Assembly: GCA_026692905.1 (NCBI GenBank)
Contig: JAPLNL010000020.1
Location: forward strand, 1 to 61,369
Source of the DNA: Planctomycetota bacterium
Lineage (GTDB): Bacteria; Planctomycetota; Planctomycetia; Pirellulales; Pirellulaceae
Direction of reading: 5' to 3'
DNA length: 61,369 nucleotides
The notes under the pieces: generated by a model
What the model saw: the letters and a program-made list of their open reading frames with translations, nothing else
Database searches by the model: none
What the model was told of the DNA's origin: nothing
In this document: piece by piece, positions 44,701 through 53,516 of the stretch
Layout of the letters: each line of letters opens with the position of its first letter
How positions within the stretch are numbered: position 1 is the first letter of the stretch
Made by a program: the position numbers and the translations under genes

Positions 44701-46318
44701 TGACGATGCTTTGGGTTCGAATAGCATTGTACTCTCAGGACCGGATGCGAGCTTGTTTAGCGTGGCTGGAAACCAGTTGCGGCTCAAGCCAGGTGCCGTA
44801 TTCGATTTTGAAACGAAATCTACTTACGATGTTGGCCTTCGAGTCGAAGATTCGAGTCTGACCGGCAGCAGTTTTCCAGAGACAAGCTTTCGTTTGACGA
44901 TAGGCAATCGGCCCGAGGTCGTTTCGTTAACGGACGTTTCAGGCAGCCCGCTAACATCCAAGGTAAAGACGGCTCGAGTCACTTGGGATTCTATTGTCAA
45001 CATGGCGCCGGACGCGTTGCGATTGAAGAAAACCGATATCGGTGGGGTCGTTATTCCGTTAACGTTTGTTAAGTCGAACGTTAGCAATCGGACCGTCGCC
45101 GATTTGCAATTCTCGGGTCCATTCACGGATGCGACGGGGCTTCTGGATGGAACGTATGTTTTGGATGTGGAGGGGACCAAGATCGCGAGTGGAACGGTTG
45201 GCGGTGTGAGCTACGTTTCTAGCAACATCAATGTCTTGACACCATTTTTGCCAGGCAAACTAGATGTTGTGGGGCCACCATCGGTCCAAACGACGGTTCC
45301 CTTTGGATTGCAATTCAATTTAACGGGGCTGACATCTCCACCAACAGGAAACATCGACTACAAGATCGATTTGACAGGAGACGGCACGTTTGAGCGAACC
45401 GAAAGCGGCCCGCTCTCGTTCGCGTTGAGTAATCTTGCGTTTGCTGCACCAGGGAGTTTCACCGTTGTGGTGGTGGCTGAGAAAAACGGGACCGTGCTAG
45501 GAAAGGCAACAAGGGTGATTGATGTTTCGCCTGCGACGTCAGTCAGCGAAGATTGGCTTTCGGCTCTGGACACGGACCGTGACAATTCGGTTTCGCCACT
45601 GGACGTTTTGGCGGTTATCAATCGCATCAACAGCCCAGCTCCCAACGGTTCGATCCCTTACAGTCTGACATTGGATGTGGACCGAGATGGATCGATTACG
45701 CCGCTGGATGTGCTATCAATTATCAATTACATCAATCTGGATTCGTCGTCCCGGAAAGATACGTTTACTGCGCTGTTCATGAACAGCACCGGTGAAACAC
45801 GGGGAGTGACGAACGACTTGTCGTTGTCGGGGCAGATACTGGGTAGCTCCCGAAACTTGGTGATCATGTTGGACGGTGTGGTCAAGGTGGATGCATCGCA
45901 GTATGTCGAGTCGGACGGCAAGTTTGAGATTCAGGACGCGGCGATAGCGCAGCTGTTTGGTCCCGTTTCCGAAGGCGCCCACATGGTCTCGATTGCCACG
46001 CAGGCCGGGAGTGACTTCTCCATTGCGGCGGATAAACGATTCTACCGGATGAAGAGCCTTCTTCAAGATTTCCAAGTAACCTCGGTTTTGAAGTTGGGAA
46101 GCGATACGCGACTGCAATGGTCCAGCAGCGGATCTGGAGCAAGGTACAATGTCTATGCCGCACCGACTGGCTCAACTCCAGTAAAAGTTGGTACAACGAC
46201 TGCAGCGACGGAAGCCCGATTAACTCTATCTGCGGGATCTTATGATGTGTTTATTGAGTCGGCGGACGGTGCTGGCAATATCAAGCGCACGAGCATGATG
46301 ACCATTCAAGTTGTCTAG
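41711..46318 (+). CDS. Giant surface protein: lamin-tail-like, cadherin-like repeats and type I dockerin
   Basis: This protein of about 1535 residues carries FETLESRRVLASV (about 28-40), the same N-terminal motif as the other giant protein, and no classical signal peptide. A lamin-tail-like domain follows (VISEVHIEPLFG, DQYIELRG), then a segment with the EF-hand-like DTNGDGVITGAD. Cadherin-like repeats start near residue 555 (NLPPVIQTSSLTIPENP, VVASDPDSG); at least five units of about 100 residues share DVNEPP and LDFETKP. A dockerin lies at about 1277-1347 with the duplicated calcium loops LDTDRDNSVSPLDVLAVIN and LDVDRDGSITPLDVLSIIN. A fibronectin-like end follows. TTG 41690 is an alternative start. 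It is probably a calcium-dependent surface adhesin. Confidence 0.87.
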   Translation: MSFPASKFLCTFVHRRQKSSAYRCKKLGFETLESRRVLASVISEVHIEPLFGNHDIDQYIELRGTPNTTLPSGSYFVTLEGWGAVPGGTGYIHSSIDLSGLSFGSNGFLVLAQLGNPYSFVAGATTVVSTLPGFSGLPGNRWSDASTQSDRLAFIFGSGTFLLIQAPQKPVPAADADANDDGILDGDAANWNVIDSVGLLNTTASPARSYGKITFSEEPNYIVPNGTLLIDTDGGGYVGRIGASTGWSANDWVSGTTRDIDSQTPVQYQFTFGTFGDPRPLVYSGRTLDHLGTYNFDGGSRGTVSLDTNGDGVITGADSTLPNISVFADRNGNSIRDSISTRVLAGSVPEGSDLTNRYPNATLTVADKNNKNIGFVVRTKTFSGITTLSSEGIPWYDSNDRLKVMFYQEADSISIEALGAEILKDSYGRMEIYNKNDQLLASVQTGPMRSPQRATLSLSRAQADIKYAIIYTNDAFLSSSPFGPFDNLNYSFPEFQSVSNAQGAYLIEELPKGSYVVRAAGGPAGKIPIGAGAYSLTVAQADHLSQADFGFRSNLPPVIQTSSLTIPENPEVGTDVGQVVASDPDSGQTLTYQFMNFAGPFAIDSATGAITVANSSTWDFETTPPLAVVVKVTDSFDTPAFSTRTITLSPLDVNEPPVLSIQDFTVPENSLVGTVVGKVIATDPDAGDAGKLSYSIAAGGPLSIFSIDPADGTLRVISNTLDFESKPTWTIPINVTDGGGPPQSVNGSFLVRVSNVNEPPTSLTFSNVVRPPESTSVSNPISVATIRVFDDALGTNTLGVSGPDASFFSIASGQLRFQSATKLDFETKPSYVVNVTVDDTSVGNAPDVIATFTLTITDVNEAPTGVQFTNVETSIPESTNISTGVRVAVVRAIDDALGTNSFSLSGMDATKFVLVGQELRLRSNTPLDFETKPSFQVTVAVDDPSIGTNPDATTTFTISVGDVNEPPTQIELEAITSQVFESATPTIETALASITIVDDALGSNSIVLSGPDASLFSVAGNQLRLKPGAVFDFETKSTYDVGLRVEDSSLTGSSFPETSFRLTIGNRPEVVSLTDVSGSPLTSKVKTARVTWDSIVNMAPDALRLKKTDIGGVVIPLTFVKSNVSNRTVADLQFSGPFTDATGLLDGTYVLDVEGTKIASGTVGGVSYVSSNINVLTPFLPGKLDVVGPPSVQTTVPFGLQFNLTGLTSPPTGNIDYKIDLTGDGTFERTESGPLSFALSNLAFAAPGSFTVVVVAEKNGTVLGKATRVIDVSPATSVSEDWLSALDTDRDNSVSPLDVLAVINRINSPAPNGSIPYSLTLDVDRDGSITPLDVLSIINYINLDSSSRKDTFTALFMNSTGETRGVTNDLSLSGQILGSSRNLVIMLDGVVKVDASQYVESDGKFEIQDAAIAQLFGPVSEGAHMVSIATQAGSDFSIAADKRFYRMKSLLQDFQVTSVLKLGSDTRLQWSSSGSGARYNVYAAPTGSTPVKVGTTTAATEARLTLSAGSYDVFIESADGAGNIKRTSMMTIQVV

Positions 46319-46389
46319 TAAGGCAAACAAGCGAAACCGATGCGATTTTCTCCCCCAAGCCCCGTTTCGGGAACGCTGCGAAGCGCTTT

Positions 46390-46458
46390 GTAGCGAAACT
46401 CGTCAAGAGTTTCGGTGGTTTAGGCGATGCAACCGAAAGTCTTGACGACTTTCGCTTC
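46390..46458. repeat. Twin-hairpin repeat, family A, copy 4
   Basis: Same orientation as copy 1, with stems CGAAACTC/GAGTTTCG and CGAAAGTC/GACTTTCG intact and the terminal GCTAC changed to GCTTC. The remaining bases of 46319-46659 show no gene; the promoter of the pilus-like cluster should be near 46560-46650. Confidence 0.83.
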
Positions 46459-46659
46459 ACAAAGCCTGTTTTTAGAATCGCAAAAAAGCTTTACCGTAGA
46501 ATCCTAACTTACAAGTCTCCGGTCCAGTGATTAGTCGACAGGCTGGAAGCCTATCCCACTTAGCATTGATGTGTGGTTGTATTCTCGTTCGCAATCTGTC
46601 AAACTTCAGCCGCGAAGTCGTTTTGGAATTGTTCCATTCTTTAAAGTTGTTTTTGCCCG

Positions 46660-47517
46660 ATGTCGGAAGTGAGAGAGTTCAATGAACAATTGCTGCTCGT
46701 TCTGCGAGCCGGCGTGCCTATGGCTATCGGCGATTGGTCGACCCCCAATCAAATTGAGTCATTTGTTGCTAAGCTCACCGACCGAATGAAGTCCACTCAA
46801 GGATCGCCCGCTGAAATTGATGAATTGATCGAAAACGATGTGAGTCTGCCTCCAGACTATCGCAATGCACTAAGTGCTTGGAAGAGCGGCGAACGGACAC
46901 AACATTCCATGCAATCGTTATTCGAATGCGGTAACGCCGAGTCCGAAATGCGATGGAGCATAACCAAGGTGTTGCTTCCGCTCCTACTCGTTTTGTGGCT
47001 GGTTGCGCAAGGAATGATGCTTTTCATTGGACGAGTTTACCCTGAACTAGAGGATATGTACGAAATAAGCAATTTGAAGCCGTCAGCGAGCTTGCAATTT
47101 CTCGGGTCTTTGAGTGGATACTCAGGAATTGGCGCCCTGGTTGCGAACGTTTTGATGCTATTGATCATTCTCTTGTGGTTGCGAGTACCGTCTTGGCTCG
47201 TTTCGATTTTCCCAATGTATAGGATTACGATTCAGTCGTTGAGGCGAGCTCAGCAAATGGAGCGAGAAGCGAGACACACAAGAGAATTACTTTTCAAGGT
47301 AGAGAAAAATGGGAGTGGGCAAGCAGCTGCAGGTATTCGGTCCAATGAACTAACTGCGGCACTTTGCCGGGAGACTTCGGCTTTTGCTTCTAGACAGTGG
47401 TTGCGATGGTTTCCATTGATTGCGGGCACGTTTCTGAGTGGCCTTTTGGTCTTCGGCTATGTTTTTTGTTTGTTTTGGCCATTGACCGATTTGCTTCACC
47501 AACTTTCCAAGCCCTAG
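46660..47517 (+). CDS. GspF/PilC-related membrane protein (divergent)
   Basis: This 285-residue protein has three or so membrane segments (LLPLLLVLWLVAQGMMLFIG, LVANVLMLLIILLWL, and FPLIAGTFLSGLLVFGYVF in part). The N-terminal about 50 residues (EFNEQLLLVLRAGVPMAIGD) resemble the start of a T2SS-F domain, and the end (FWPLTDLLHQLSK) matches the F-family end. It lacks the clear internal duplication and is the most divergent of three neighbouring F-like proteins. GspF anchors the assembly ATPase at the inner membrane. The next F-like gene starts 9 bases after its stop. Confidence 0.65.
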   Translation: MSEVREFNEQLLLVLRAGVPMAIGDWSTPNQIESFVAKLTDRMKSTQGSPAEIDELIENDVSLPPDYRNALSAWKSGERTQHSMQSLFECGNAESEMRWSITKVLLPLLLVLWLVAQGMMLFIGRVYPELEDMYEISNLKPSASLQFLGSLSGYSGIGALVANVLMLLIILLWLRVPSWLVSIFPMYRITIQSLRRAQQMEREARHTRELLFKVEKNGSGQAAAGIRSNELTAALCRETSAFASRQWLRWFPLIAGTFLSGLLVFGYVFCLFWPLTDLLHQLSKP

Positions 47518-47526
47518 GGAATTCTG

Positions 47527-48675
47527 ATGCTTCGATTCGAGTACCAAGCGATTGCTCCAGATGGCAGTTTTCTAGATGGCGAAGTCTATTCGGAAAACTC
47601 AGAGGCCGCCGCACTGGAGCTGCAAAGCCGGGGACTGAACGTTCAACAGATCGGTCCAGGAGCGATTCCAACTTGGATAGAAACGATTGATCGGTGTCTT
47701 AGTCAACGAGAAGAGATGATTCGTTGTTTGGAAGATTGGCGCTCCCAATCTTGGTTGAAGTCGGATAGCCAGCTTACGAATTTGGTCTGTCGATTGCGCG
47801 CAGGTGCCGGAGCGACTCAATTTGTTACAGACCGAGAATTGGCACCGTTTTTACCATTGGTTTTGCTGTTTGCTCCAAACCGAAATACCACTACCGAGTT
47901 CAACGATTGGGTCCAATCGTACCTGAAACAGTCGAATAGGCAGCGGTTCATTTGGAAACTGATTTCGTATCCTGTCATCGTTCCATTGATCTATCTCACC
48001 ATTCTCGTTGTCATATCCTTTACAATCATTCCACAGTTCCGTCGAATGTTTGACGAGTTTCAGCTACGATTGCCTGCCCCTACCCTGCGATTGTTGTGGA
48101 TTAGTGAGCAGATTTCGGAATACCCACTCCGAACTTTGGTAGGGTGTATCGCAATTGCAGGAGCTGCAGTTGGACTCGTGGTGGTCATTCGCATACTGCT
48201 GGATCATAGCCAAGATACTCCTTTTTTGGGACACTTTTCGCGGAGCAGCAAGCGGCAGCTCATTGGCATGTCTCGCTTGACCGGAACCTTGGCGGAGTTG
48301 TTGCGAATCGAGACCCCGTTGCCGGAGGCCATACGTATCGCAGGTTTATCTAGCGGTTATCGTTACTTTCGCGAAGAGGCCATGTCCGCTGCTTACGCAT
48401 TGGATTCGGCTGTGCAATTTGGCATTCGATTGATACCTCGCTGCTTTCCTTCGACACTCATTTTTGCATTGCAAGCAGGCCCCGATAAGCGACCTTCGAT
48501 CGAATTGATTCAGCAGCTTTCGAAGATTTATATGGAACGGCTTGAGCATCGCGCTAAATTTGCGGAGAGTTTTGTGGCTCCGGCGATGACGATTGCTATG
48601 GCCTGGCTCATTGGCGGTATTGTGAGCGCATTGATGTTGCCATTGTTTTCACTGATAACTTCGTTGAGTGGATAG
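47527..48675 (+). CDS. GspF/PilC-like inner-membrane platform protein
   Basis: This 382-residue protein has the N-terminal F-protein signature (FEYQAIAPDGSFLDGEVYSE, ALELQSRGLNVQQI), a first helical domain, and the family core FTIIPQFRRMFDEFQLRLPAPT between membrane segments. A second helical domain (LTGTLAELLRIETPLPEAIR) leads to LPLFSLITSLSG at the end. GspF or PilC proteins form the inner-membrane platform that moves pseudopilins. The downstream F-like gene overlaps or touches its stop. Confidence 0.85.
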   Translation: MLRFEYQAIAPDGSFLDGEVYSENSEAAALELQSRGLNVQQIGPGAIPTWIETIDRCLSQREEMIRCLEDWRSQSWLKSDSQLTNLVCRLRAGAGATQFVTDRELAPFLPLVLLFAPNRNTTTEFNDWVQSYLKQSNRQRFIWKLISYPVIVPLIYLTILVVISFTIIPQFRRMFDEFQLRLPAPTLRLLWISEQISEYPLRTLVGCIAIAGAAVGLVVVIRILLDHSQDTPFLGHFSRSSKRQLIGMSRLTGTLAELLRIETPLPEAIRIAGLSSGYRYFREEAMSAAYALDSAVQFGIRLIPRCFPSTLIFALQAGPDKRPSIELIQQLSKIYMERLEHRAKFAESFVAPAMTIAMAWLIGGIVSALMLPLFSLITSLSG

Positions 48676-48691
48676 GGAGGACAAGGGTACC

Positions 48692-49786
48692 ATGGTTCGA
48701 CAAACACCATACACGATTGCAAGTTCGCCGTTCGGTCTGCCCTGGCGCGCGAGTCCTTTCTTGCCGATCGAGTCGATGGCTGCTCGGCAGTATTCCTTCC
48801 TGCGGATTTTGGCAACCGCACACGCACAGCAGTTGCCAATCGCGCCACTGGTCGGTGCCTTTGCGGTGGAGCATCGGCGCCGCTTTCGATCTCGTCTTAT
48901 GGGATTCGCATGGTTGATACAAGCCGACCCGTGTATTGCGTCAGCGTTGGAGAAAACGCCTGAACTCTTGCCGGATGAAACGGTGACGGCAATACGACTC
49001 GGCACCGAATTAGGGACACTTGCGGAGACCTTCAAGCAGTTGCTTGAGACGGAGACGCCAACTTCGGACGATGTCCAAGAAAAGTGGAATTCTGTGATTG
49101 GCTATGTTCTCGTTTTGATTCCAACGCTTGGGACGATGACCATGGGGTTGCTCTATTTTGTCATCCCAACTTTCAAAAAAATGTTCGATGAATTCGAACT
49201 GCGGCTCCCGGCGGCTAGCCAGCTCTACCTAAGATTCGCAGAATTTATTGCCAACTACTTTGCACTGGGTGTCAATCTAGGTTTTATTCTCGCCATCGTC
49301 TATTTTTTCACGCCCGTGGGGCTTTTGTGTCGACGATTTTATCGTCGTTATTTGCCGGGTGCGTTCTCGGCTAGATCGCGACGAAGTGTATTGCAATTGT
49401 TGGCACTTTCGCTGCATGGGAACGTATCGCTCGAAAACGCGACGTCGTTGCTAGCCAGGATCCATCCAGCACCGTTATTGCGAAGTCGTTTTCGAATGGC
49501 TAACCGCAAAATCGAAGCGGGAAGCGAGCCGTGGGACAGTTTGGCCAATCAGCATCTTGTTACTGGCTCGCAATCGCGAAACCTGTCCGCGATGCAGGAC
49601 AACGAATTGCGGTCCTGGACATTGCTACGTCTCGCGGGCAGCAAGCGTGCTGGAGAACGGCGACGAGCTTACACAGTTGTTTCGTTGGTTCAACCGATTT
49701 CGATTTTGATTATCGCTGTCTTTGTACTTTGGACTTGCATTATGTGTTTTGGACCGCTTGTCTCACTCGTAACGAGCCTATCCTAA
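48692..49786 (+). CDS. GspF/PilC-like inner-membrane platform protein, second complete copy
   Basis: This 364-residue protein repeats the F pattern: helical domain with FLRILATAHAQQLPIAPLVG and TAIRLGTELGTLAETFKQLL, then LGTMTMGLLYFVIPTFKKMF and DEFELRLPAAS, and a C-terminal CFGPLVSLVTSLS. It lacks the N-terminal YQAIAPDG-type segment of its neighbour. GTG 48668 is in frame, but ATG 48692 follows AGGGAGG at the proper distance. The stop overlaps the next start by one base. Confidence 0.83.
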   Translation: MVRQTPYTIASSPFGLPWRASPFLPIESMAARQYSFLRILATAHAQQLPIAPLVGAFAVEHRRRFRSRLMGFAWLIQADPCIASALEKTPELLPDETVTAIRLGTELGTLAETFKQLLETETPTSDDVQEKWNSVIGYVLVLIPTLGTMTMGLLYFVIPTFKKMFDEFELRLPAASQLYLRFAEFIANYFALGVNLGFILAIVYFFTPVGLLCRRFYRRYLPGAFSARSRRSVLQLLALSLHGNVSLENATSLLARIHPAPLLRSRFRMANRKIEAGSEPWDSLANQHLVTGSQSRNLSAMQDNELRSWTLLRLAGSKRAGERRRAYTVVSLVQPISILIIAVFVLWTCIMCFGPLVSLVTSLS

Positions 49787-50217
49787 TGTTCAAACGAAAG
49801 AGAGCCCGAGGTTCCGCAAACATTGAAGTACTGGTTGCTGCGTCGATTGTCCTCGCAGTCATTGGCGTGCTTTCGTCTATGGTGCCACGACTGGGCAATG
49901 TTTGGAAAGCCTCTAGAAACAACCAATTGGCGAATCATGAACTCGCAAACCAACTCGAACGGTTAACAACGATCCCTGAATCGCAACTTAGCCAGGCACT
50001 TGAGAACCTCCAGGTTTCTTCGGATCTGAGGGACGCACTCCACGATGTAGTGCTAGGCCACCAACTCCTCGACGATGCCAACGGCAGGCGTATCGTTTTG
50101 TCCATCGACTGGGAACGAATTGTGGATGCCAAACCGATAACGATGGTGGCATGGCTTCCGATTCAGAAAAAGAATGGCGAGGAACAAGTTAAAACCGAAA
50201 CACGAGGTGCGCCATGA
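49786..50217 (+). CDS. Type IV pilin-like/pseudopilin protein (GspI-like position)
   Basis: This 143-residue protein starts with a short basic leader (MFKRKRARGSAN) and a hydrophobic helix IEVLVAASIVLAVIGVLSSM containing the pilin-type Glu at the fifth-like position. The usual Gly before the cleavage point is replaced by S-A-N, so processing by prepilin peptidase is uncertain. The soluble part (about 40-143) has no recognisable fold. The open frame runs upstream to 49531 inside the preceding gene and is not real there. Start and stop overlap both neighbours, indicating tight coupling. Confidence 0.75.
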   Translation: MFKRKRARGSANIEVLVAASIVLAVIGVLSSMVPRLGNVWKASRNNQLANHELANQLERLTTIPESQLSQALENLQVSSDLRDALHDVVLGHQLLDDANGRRIVLSIDWERIVDAKPITMVAWLPIQKKNGEEQVKTETRGAP

Positions 50218-50729
50218 GACGAAACGGAATATCGCTGATCGAAACAATGATCGCGGTGTCAGCGAGTAGCCTGATCTTTTTGTTGTCCATCGGTGTTCTC
50301 CATCAAGCCATGCGGCTTTCGAGCAAGGCCAAAAATCGGACCGACTTTCATCAATCCAATACAAGATTTGCTAAGTGTTTTCGTGATGATGTTCATCAAG
50401 CGATGAACCAAGAAATGACCGACGATGGCACCTTGAAATTGACCTTGAAGGAGTCTGCTGTCGTTACCTATCGAATGGAAAGTGGCGATGTTACGGCGGT
50501 GATTCGGGAAGTGAAAAACTCAGGTGGCGAGAATGTCGAGCAAGATGTCTTTCGGATGCTGGATACGGCCAAGTGCGAGTTCAAAATCGAGAGCAGTCCC
50601 GACCGGGTCATACTGCAGGTCGATTCGGAAGTTCCTGGCGAAGCTGGATTCAAGCGAGTTGAAATGCGAGTCTCCGCTACTGCAAACCGATGGGCTCGAG
50701 TTACCGCAAGATTAGGAGCGAAGCCATGA
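50214..50729 (+). CDS. Prepilin-like protein (PilW/GspJ-type position)
   Basis: This 171-residue protein has a leader MRRNG followed by ISLIETMIAVSASSLIFLL, a standard prepilin cleavage site (Gly5) and Glu5 helix. The remainder is beta-rich and soluble, with VVTYRMESGDVTAVIREV. GspJ and PilW proteins have this size and gene position near the end of pseudopilin sets. It overlaps the preceding stop by four bases and the next start by four bases. Confidence 0.8.
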   Translation: MRRNGISLIETMIAVSASSLIFLLSIGVLHQAMRLSSKAKNRTDFHQSNTRFAKCFRDDVHQAMNQEMTDDGTLKLTLKESAVVTYRMESGDVTAVIREVKNSGGENVEQDVFRMLDTAKCEFKIESSPDRVILQVDSEVPGEAGFKRVEMRVSATANRWARVTARLGAKP

Positions 50730-51127
50730 GTTTTGCGCGGCGCAATCGGCGCAGTGCTGCTATTTTGGTAACGGTGCTCCTAACCATGTTGGTCGTGACA
50801 TCGATCGTTGGGACGACCATGGTGTTGTCGCTACGGAGTCAACGAGAATGCCGTGTCGAGAGACAAATGCTGCAAGTCCAGTTTCTATGCGAAGCTGGAG
50901 CGATTCGCGTTTCTGAAAAATTGGCGGCGGAGCCTGATTTTGCAGGTGACCGTTGGCTTCCGGAGCTAGGAGATGGAAGCGATTCGATCGCCGAGATAGT
51001 AACGAGGATCGTTCGCGATCCAGATCAGCCGTTGATGATTGAGGTGGTTGCAAGCCTCGAAGCTGGACCCTATTTGCAACGAGTCCAGCGAACCCGATTA
51101 TTCCCATTCCGTATCGATACGAACTAG
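50726..51127 (+). CDS. PilX/GspK-like N-terminal membrane-helix protein
   Basis: This 133-residue protein has a basic leader (MSFARRNRRSA) and a hydrophobic helix AILVTVLLTMLVVTSIVGTT followed by an Arg/Glu/Gln-rich helix. The layout matches PilX or GspK proteins, though the leader lacks a Gly at the cleavage point and the rest is much shorter than GspK. ATG 50726 is chosen because AGGAGCGAAG lies just upstream. It ends 6 bases before the DUF1559 gene. Confidence 0.7.
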   Translation: MSFARRNRRSAAILVTVLLTMLVVTSIVGTTMVLSLRSQRECRVERQMLQVQFLCEAGAIRVSEKLAAEPDFAGDRWLPELGDGSDSIAEIVTRIVRDPDQPLMIEVVASLEAGPYLQRVQRTRLFPFRIDTN

Positions 51128-51133
51128 AGGTTT

Positions 51134-52030
51134 ATGATGCAGTTTTTTCGCATTCGAGCAGCGTACTTTCTATCAAGAACGAATTGTCGTCGAGCGTTCA
51201 CGCTTGTCGAATTGCTCGTCGTTATCGCAATCATTGGGATTCTGGTAGGTTTGTTGTTGCCGGCGGTGCAGGCAGCTCGCGAGGCGGCCCGCCGATGCAT
51301 GTGTTCCAACAATATGGGTCAAGTTGGACTGGCCATGCACCACTATGAATTCAATCGTGAGCACTTGCCGCCAGGAGTCACCAACGACACGGGGCCGATT
51401 CTAAATCAGGCGATTGGTAATCACATCAGTTGGGCTGTCCAGATCTTGCCCTACATCGAACAGATTTCCATTTATCGAAACATCAACCAAAAACTTGGAG
51501 CGTACGCAGCCGAGAACCAAGAAGCTCGGACAGTAAGGATAGCGTCCTTTTTATGTCCATCTGATGCACTTGATCAGCGCATGAAGGAACTCGACAATTT
51601 TTCGACGGAGAGTAGCTACGCTGGTTGTTACCACAGTGTCGAGGCTCCGATCGATAGCGACAACAATGGGTTGTTGTTCTTGAACAGCCGCATACGATTC
51701 AACCAAATTTTGGACGGTTCTTCGAACACGATCTTGCTTGGAGAGAAGATCGCTTTGCCGAACGACCTTGGTTGGATGTCAGGAACGCGAGCAACGCTTC
51801 GCAATACAGATGCATTCACCCTACCCAAGCGTACGCGACGTGGCGTCTTGGTCGAAGAGGAAGTGGACGAGAAAACGGTAGGAGGCTTTGGGAGCTTTCA
51901 TTCGGCGGGGGCGAATTTTGTTTTCGCTGACGGCTCCGTTCGATTCCTATCGGAGGGAATTGACATCGAACTGTTCCGAAATCTGGGTAGCCGAAATGAT
52001 GGTGCCATGATCGGTGGTACGTATTACTGA
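51134..52030 (+). CDS. DUF1559 protein with prepilin-like N-terminus
   Basis: This 298-residue protein begins with a short leader and [20 protein letters not shown] (prepilin cleavage and methylation motif), followed by [12 protein letters not shown], then the DUF1559 domain: CSNNMGQVGLAMHHYE, DGSSNTILLGEK, and the closing H-x9-DG motif HSAGANFVFADGS. DUF1559 proteins are abundant in planctomycetes and are thought to be pilin-like surface components; no function is proven. Its place at the end of the F/pseudopilin cluster suggests it is a substrate or subunit of that machine. Confidence 0.93.
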   Translation: MMQFFRIRAAYFLSRTNCRRAFTLVELLVVIAIIGILVGLLLPAVQAAREAARRCMCSNNMGQVGLAMHHYEFNREHLPPGVTNDTGPILNQAIGNHISWAVQILPYIEQISIYRNINQKLGAYAAENQEARTVRIASFLCPSDALDQRMKELDNFSTESSYAGCYHSVEAPIDSDNNGLLFLNSRIRFNQILDGSSNTILLGEKIALPNDLGWMSGTRATLRNTDAFTLPKRTRRGVLVEEEVDEKTVGGFGSFHSAGANFVFADGSVRFLSEGIDIELFRNLGSRNDGAMIGGTYY

Positions 52031-52071
52031 GCAAGTCCTCATGTGTTTTACGGGGCAATGAGCCGTTGGGC

Positions 52072-52140
52072 GTAGCGAAAGTCGTCAAGACTTTCGGCTG
52101 CATCGCATAAACGACCGAAACTCTTGACGCGTTTCGCTAC
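52072..52140. repeat. Twin-hairpin repeat, family A, copy 5, joined to half of family C
   Basis: Inverted orientation; the right stem carries one change (GAGTTTCG to GCGTTTCG). The left end abuts AGCCGTTGGGCG (52060-52071), which is one arm of the family C element, so this is a hybrid of two repeat types. It lies between the convergent DUF1559 and tgt genes. Confidence 0.83.
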
Positions 52141-52173
52141 AAAATGCTTCAGCGCTGCTCCAGTTCAATCAGG

Positions 52174-53289
52174 TTACGCCAGCTTTTGCCGCTGTTCCGT
52201 CAAAAATTCTTCGAAGCGATCTTCTTCGATCGCTTTTCTCGCCCAGGACATGAGTCTCTGATAAAAGGTCAAATTGTGGATCGATAACAGAGTTGGGCCA
52301 AGCATCTCGTCGGCTTGAAAGAGATGACGAATGTAAGCCCGACTATGCTTGCACGCCAAACAGGGGCAGTCCGCTTCGATGGGCGCGTCATCTTTGGCAT
52401 GACAGAGATTTCGCATTTTGAGCTGCCCCTCGGCCGTGAATGCCGACGCATTGCGACCGTTGCGAGTTGGCATGACGCAGTCAAACATGTCGACGCCGCG
52501 CGCGATCCCTTCGACCAAATCGATTGGACGTCCAACTCCCATCAAGTAACGTGGTTGATCTGTCGGAAGAACTGGGCAAATCTTGTCCAAGATCGCATAC
52601 ATTTCCGGCGGAGGCTCACCCACGCTCAATCCACCAACGGCATACCCGTCGAAACCAATCTCGATCAATTGTTCTGCACATTGGACTCGCATTTCCGGAT
52701 TGAGCCCACCCTGAACGATCGCGAACTTCGCTTGGTCCGCTCGCACCGCCGCATCTTTGCATCGCTGGGCCCATCGAACGCTTCGATCGCTTGCGTCCCG
52801 TACGGCTTCGTCTGACGCCGGTAAAGCAATCACGTGGTCTAGCACCATGGCGATGTCACTGCCCAGCTGCTCTTGGATGCGAATCGAATCCTCCGGCCTC
52901 AAATGGATAACGGAGCCATCTAGATGAGACTTAAAGGTTGCTCCATCCTCAGTGACCTTGTTCATGTCCCCGAGCGAAAATATCTGAAAGCCACCACTAT
53001 CTGTCAGAATGGGTTTATCCCAACCCATGAACCGATGCAGGCCTCCGAGTTCCGAAATCAGCTCACTCGTTGGACGGAGCGATAGATGGTACGTGTTACC
53101 TAGCAAGATATGGGCACCGGTGCTTGCCACTTGGTCGATGGTTAGTCCCTTGACCGTCCCCTGTGTGCCAACCGGCATGAATGCAGGAGTTTCTACGACA
53201 CCATGCGGCAGTTGCAATCGCCCCCGGCGCGCTCGGGTTTTGGTATCCGAATGGATTAAGTCAAACGGGAAGGAATTCGATCGGACCAT
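52174..53289 (-). CDS. tgt: Queuine/preQ1 tRNA-ribosyltransferase
   Basis: This 371-residue enzyme exchanges guanine 34 for preQ1 in GUN-anticodon tRNAs, a step of queuosine synthesis. Key motifs are [22 protein letters not shown], the substrate-binding Asp of [12 protein letters not shown], the catalytic Asp region [28 protein letters not shown], and the zinc site [13 protein letters not shown] with the distal His of LLSIHN. The length is standard. It is a stand-alone gene here. Confidence 0.95.
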   Translation of the reverse strand: MVRSNSFPFDLIHSDTKTRARRGRLQLPHGVVETPAFMPVGTQGTVKGLTIDQVASTGAHILLGNTYHLSLRPTSELISELGGLHRFMGWDKPILTDSGGFQIFSLGDMNKVTEDGATFKSHLDGSVIHLRPEDSIRIQEQLGSDIAMVLDHVIALPASDEAVRDASDRSVRWAQRCKDAAVRADQAKFAIVQGGLNPEMRVQCAEQLIEIGFDGYAVGGLSVGEPPPEMYAILDKICPVLPTDQPRYLMGVGRPIDLVEGIARGVDMFDCVMPTRNGRNASAFTAEGQLKMRNLCHAKDDAPIEADCPCLACKHSRAYIRHLFQADEMLGPTLLSIHNLTFYQRLMSWARKAIEEDRFEEFLTEQRQKLA

Positions 53290-53516
53290 GGGCTTGTGAT
53301 AGGCTTATTGGGAGGACGCTTCAGTTGCAAGACGCCCGACGTTACCGGCTGGTCCTGGATAGTAAAATGGCCTTTCATGGCCAAGCTAGAAACTATTTCT
53401 CAAAGCACAGGGAAAGTCAAAGCCAAATGGATGGTCTAGAGGAAGTTGTGCTGATTTGAGAATAATCCAATGCACATGTTCGTCCTTTCCTTTGTGGATT
53501 TTGTGCCCTTTTGTGG

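Noticed and set aside
49531-49785. Upstream extension of the pseudopilin-like frame
   Set aside because: It lies wholly inside the preceding GspF-like gene in another frame, and ATG 49786 gives the basic leader and pilin helix.
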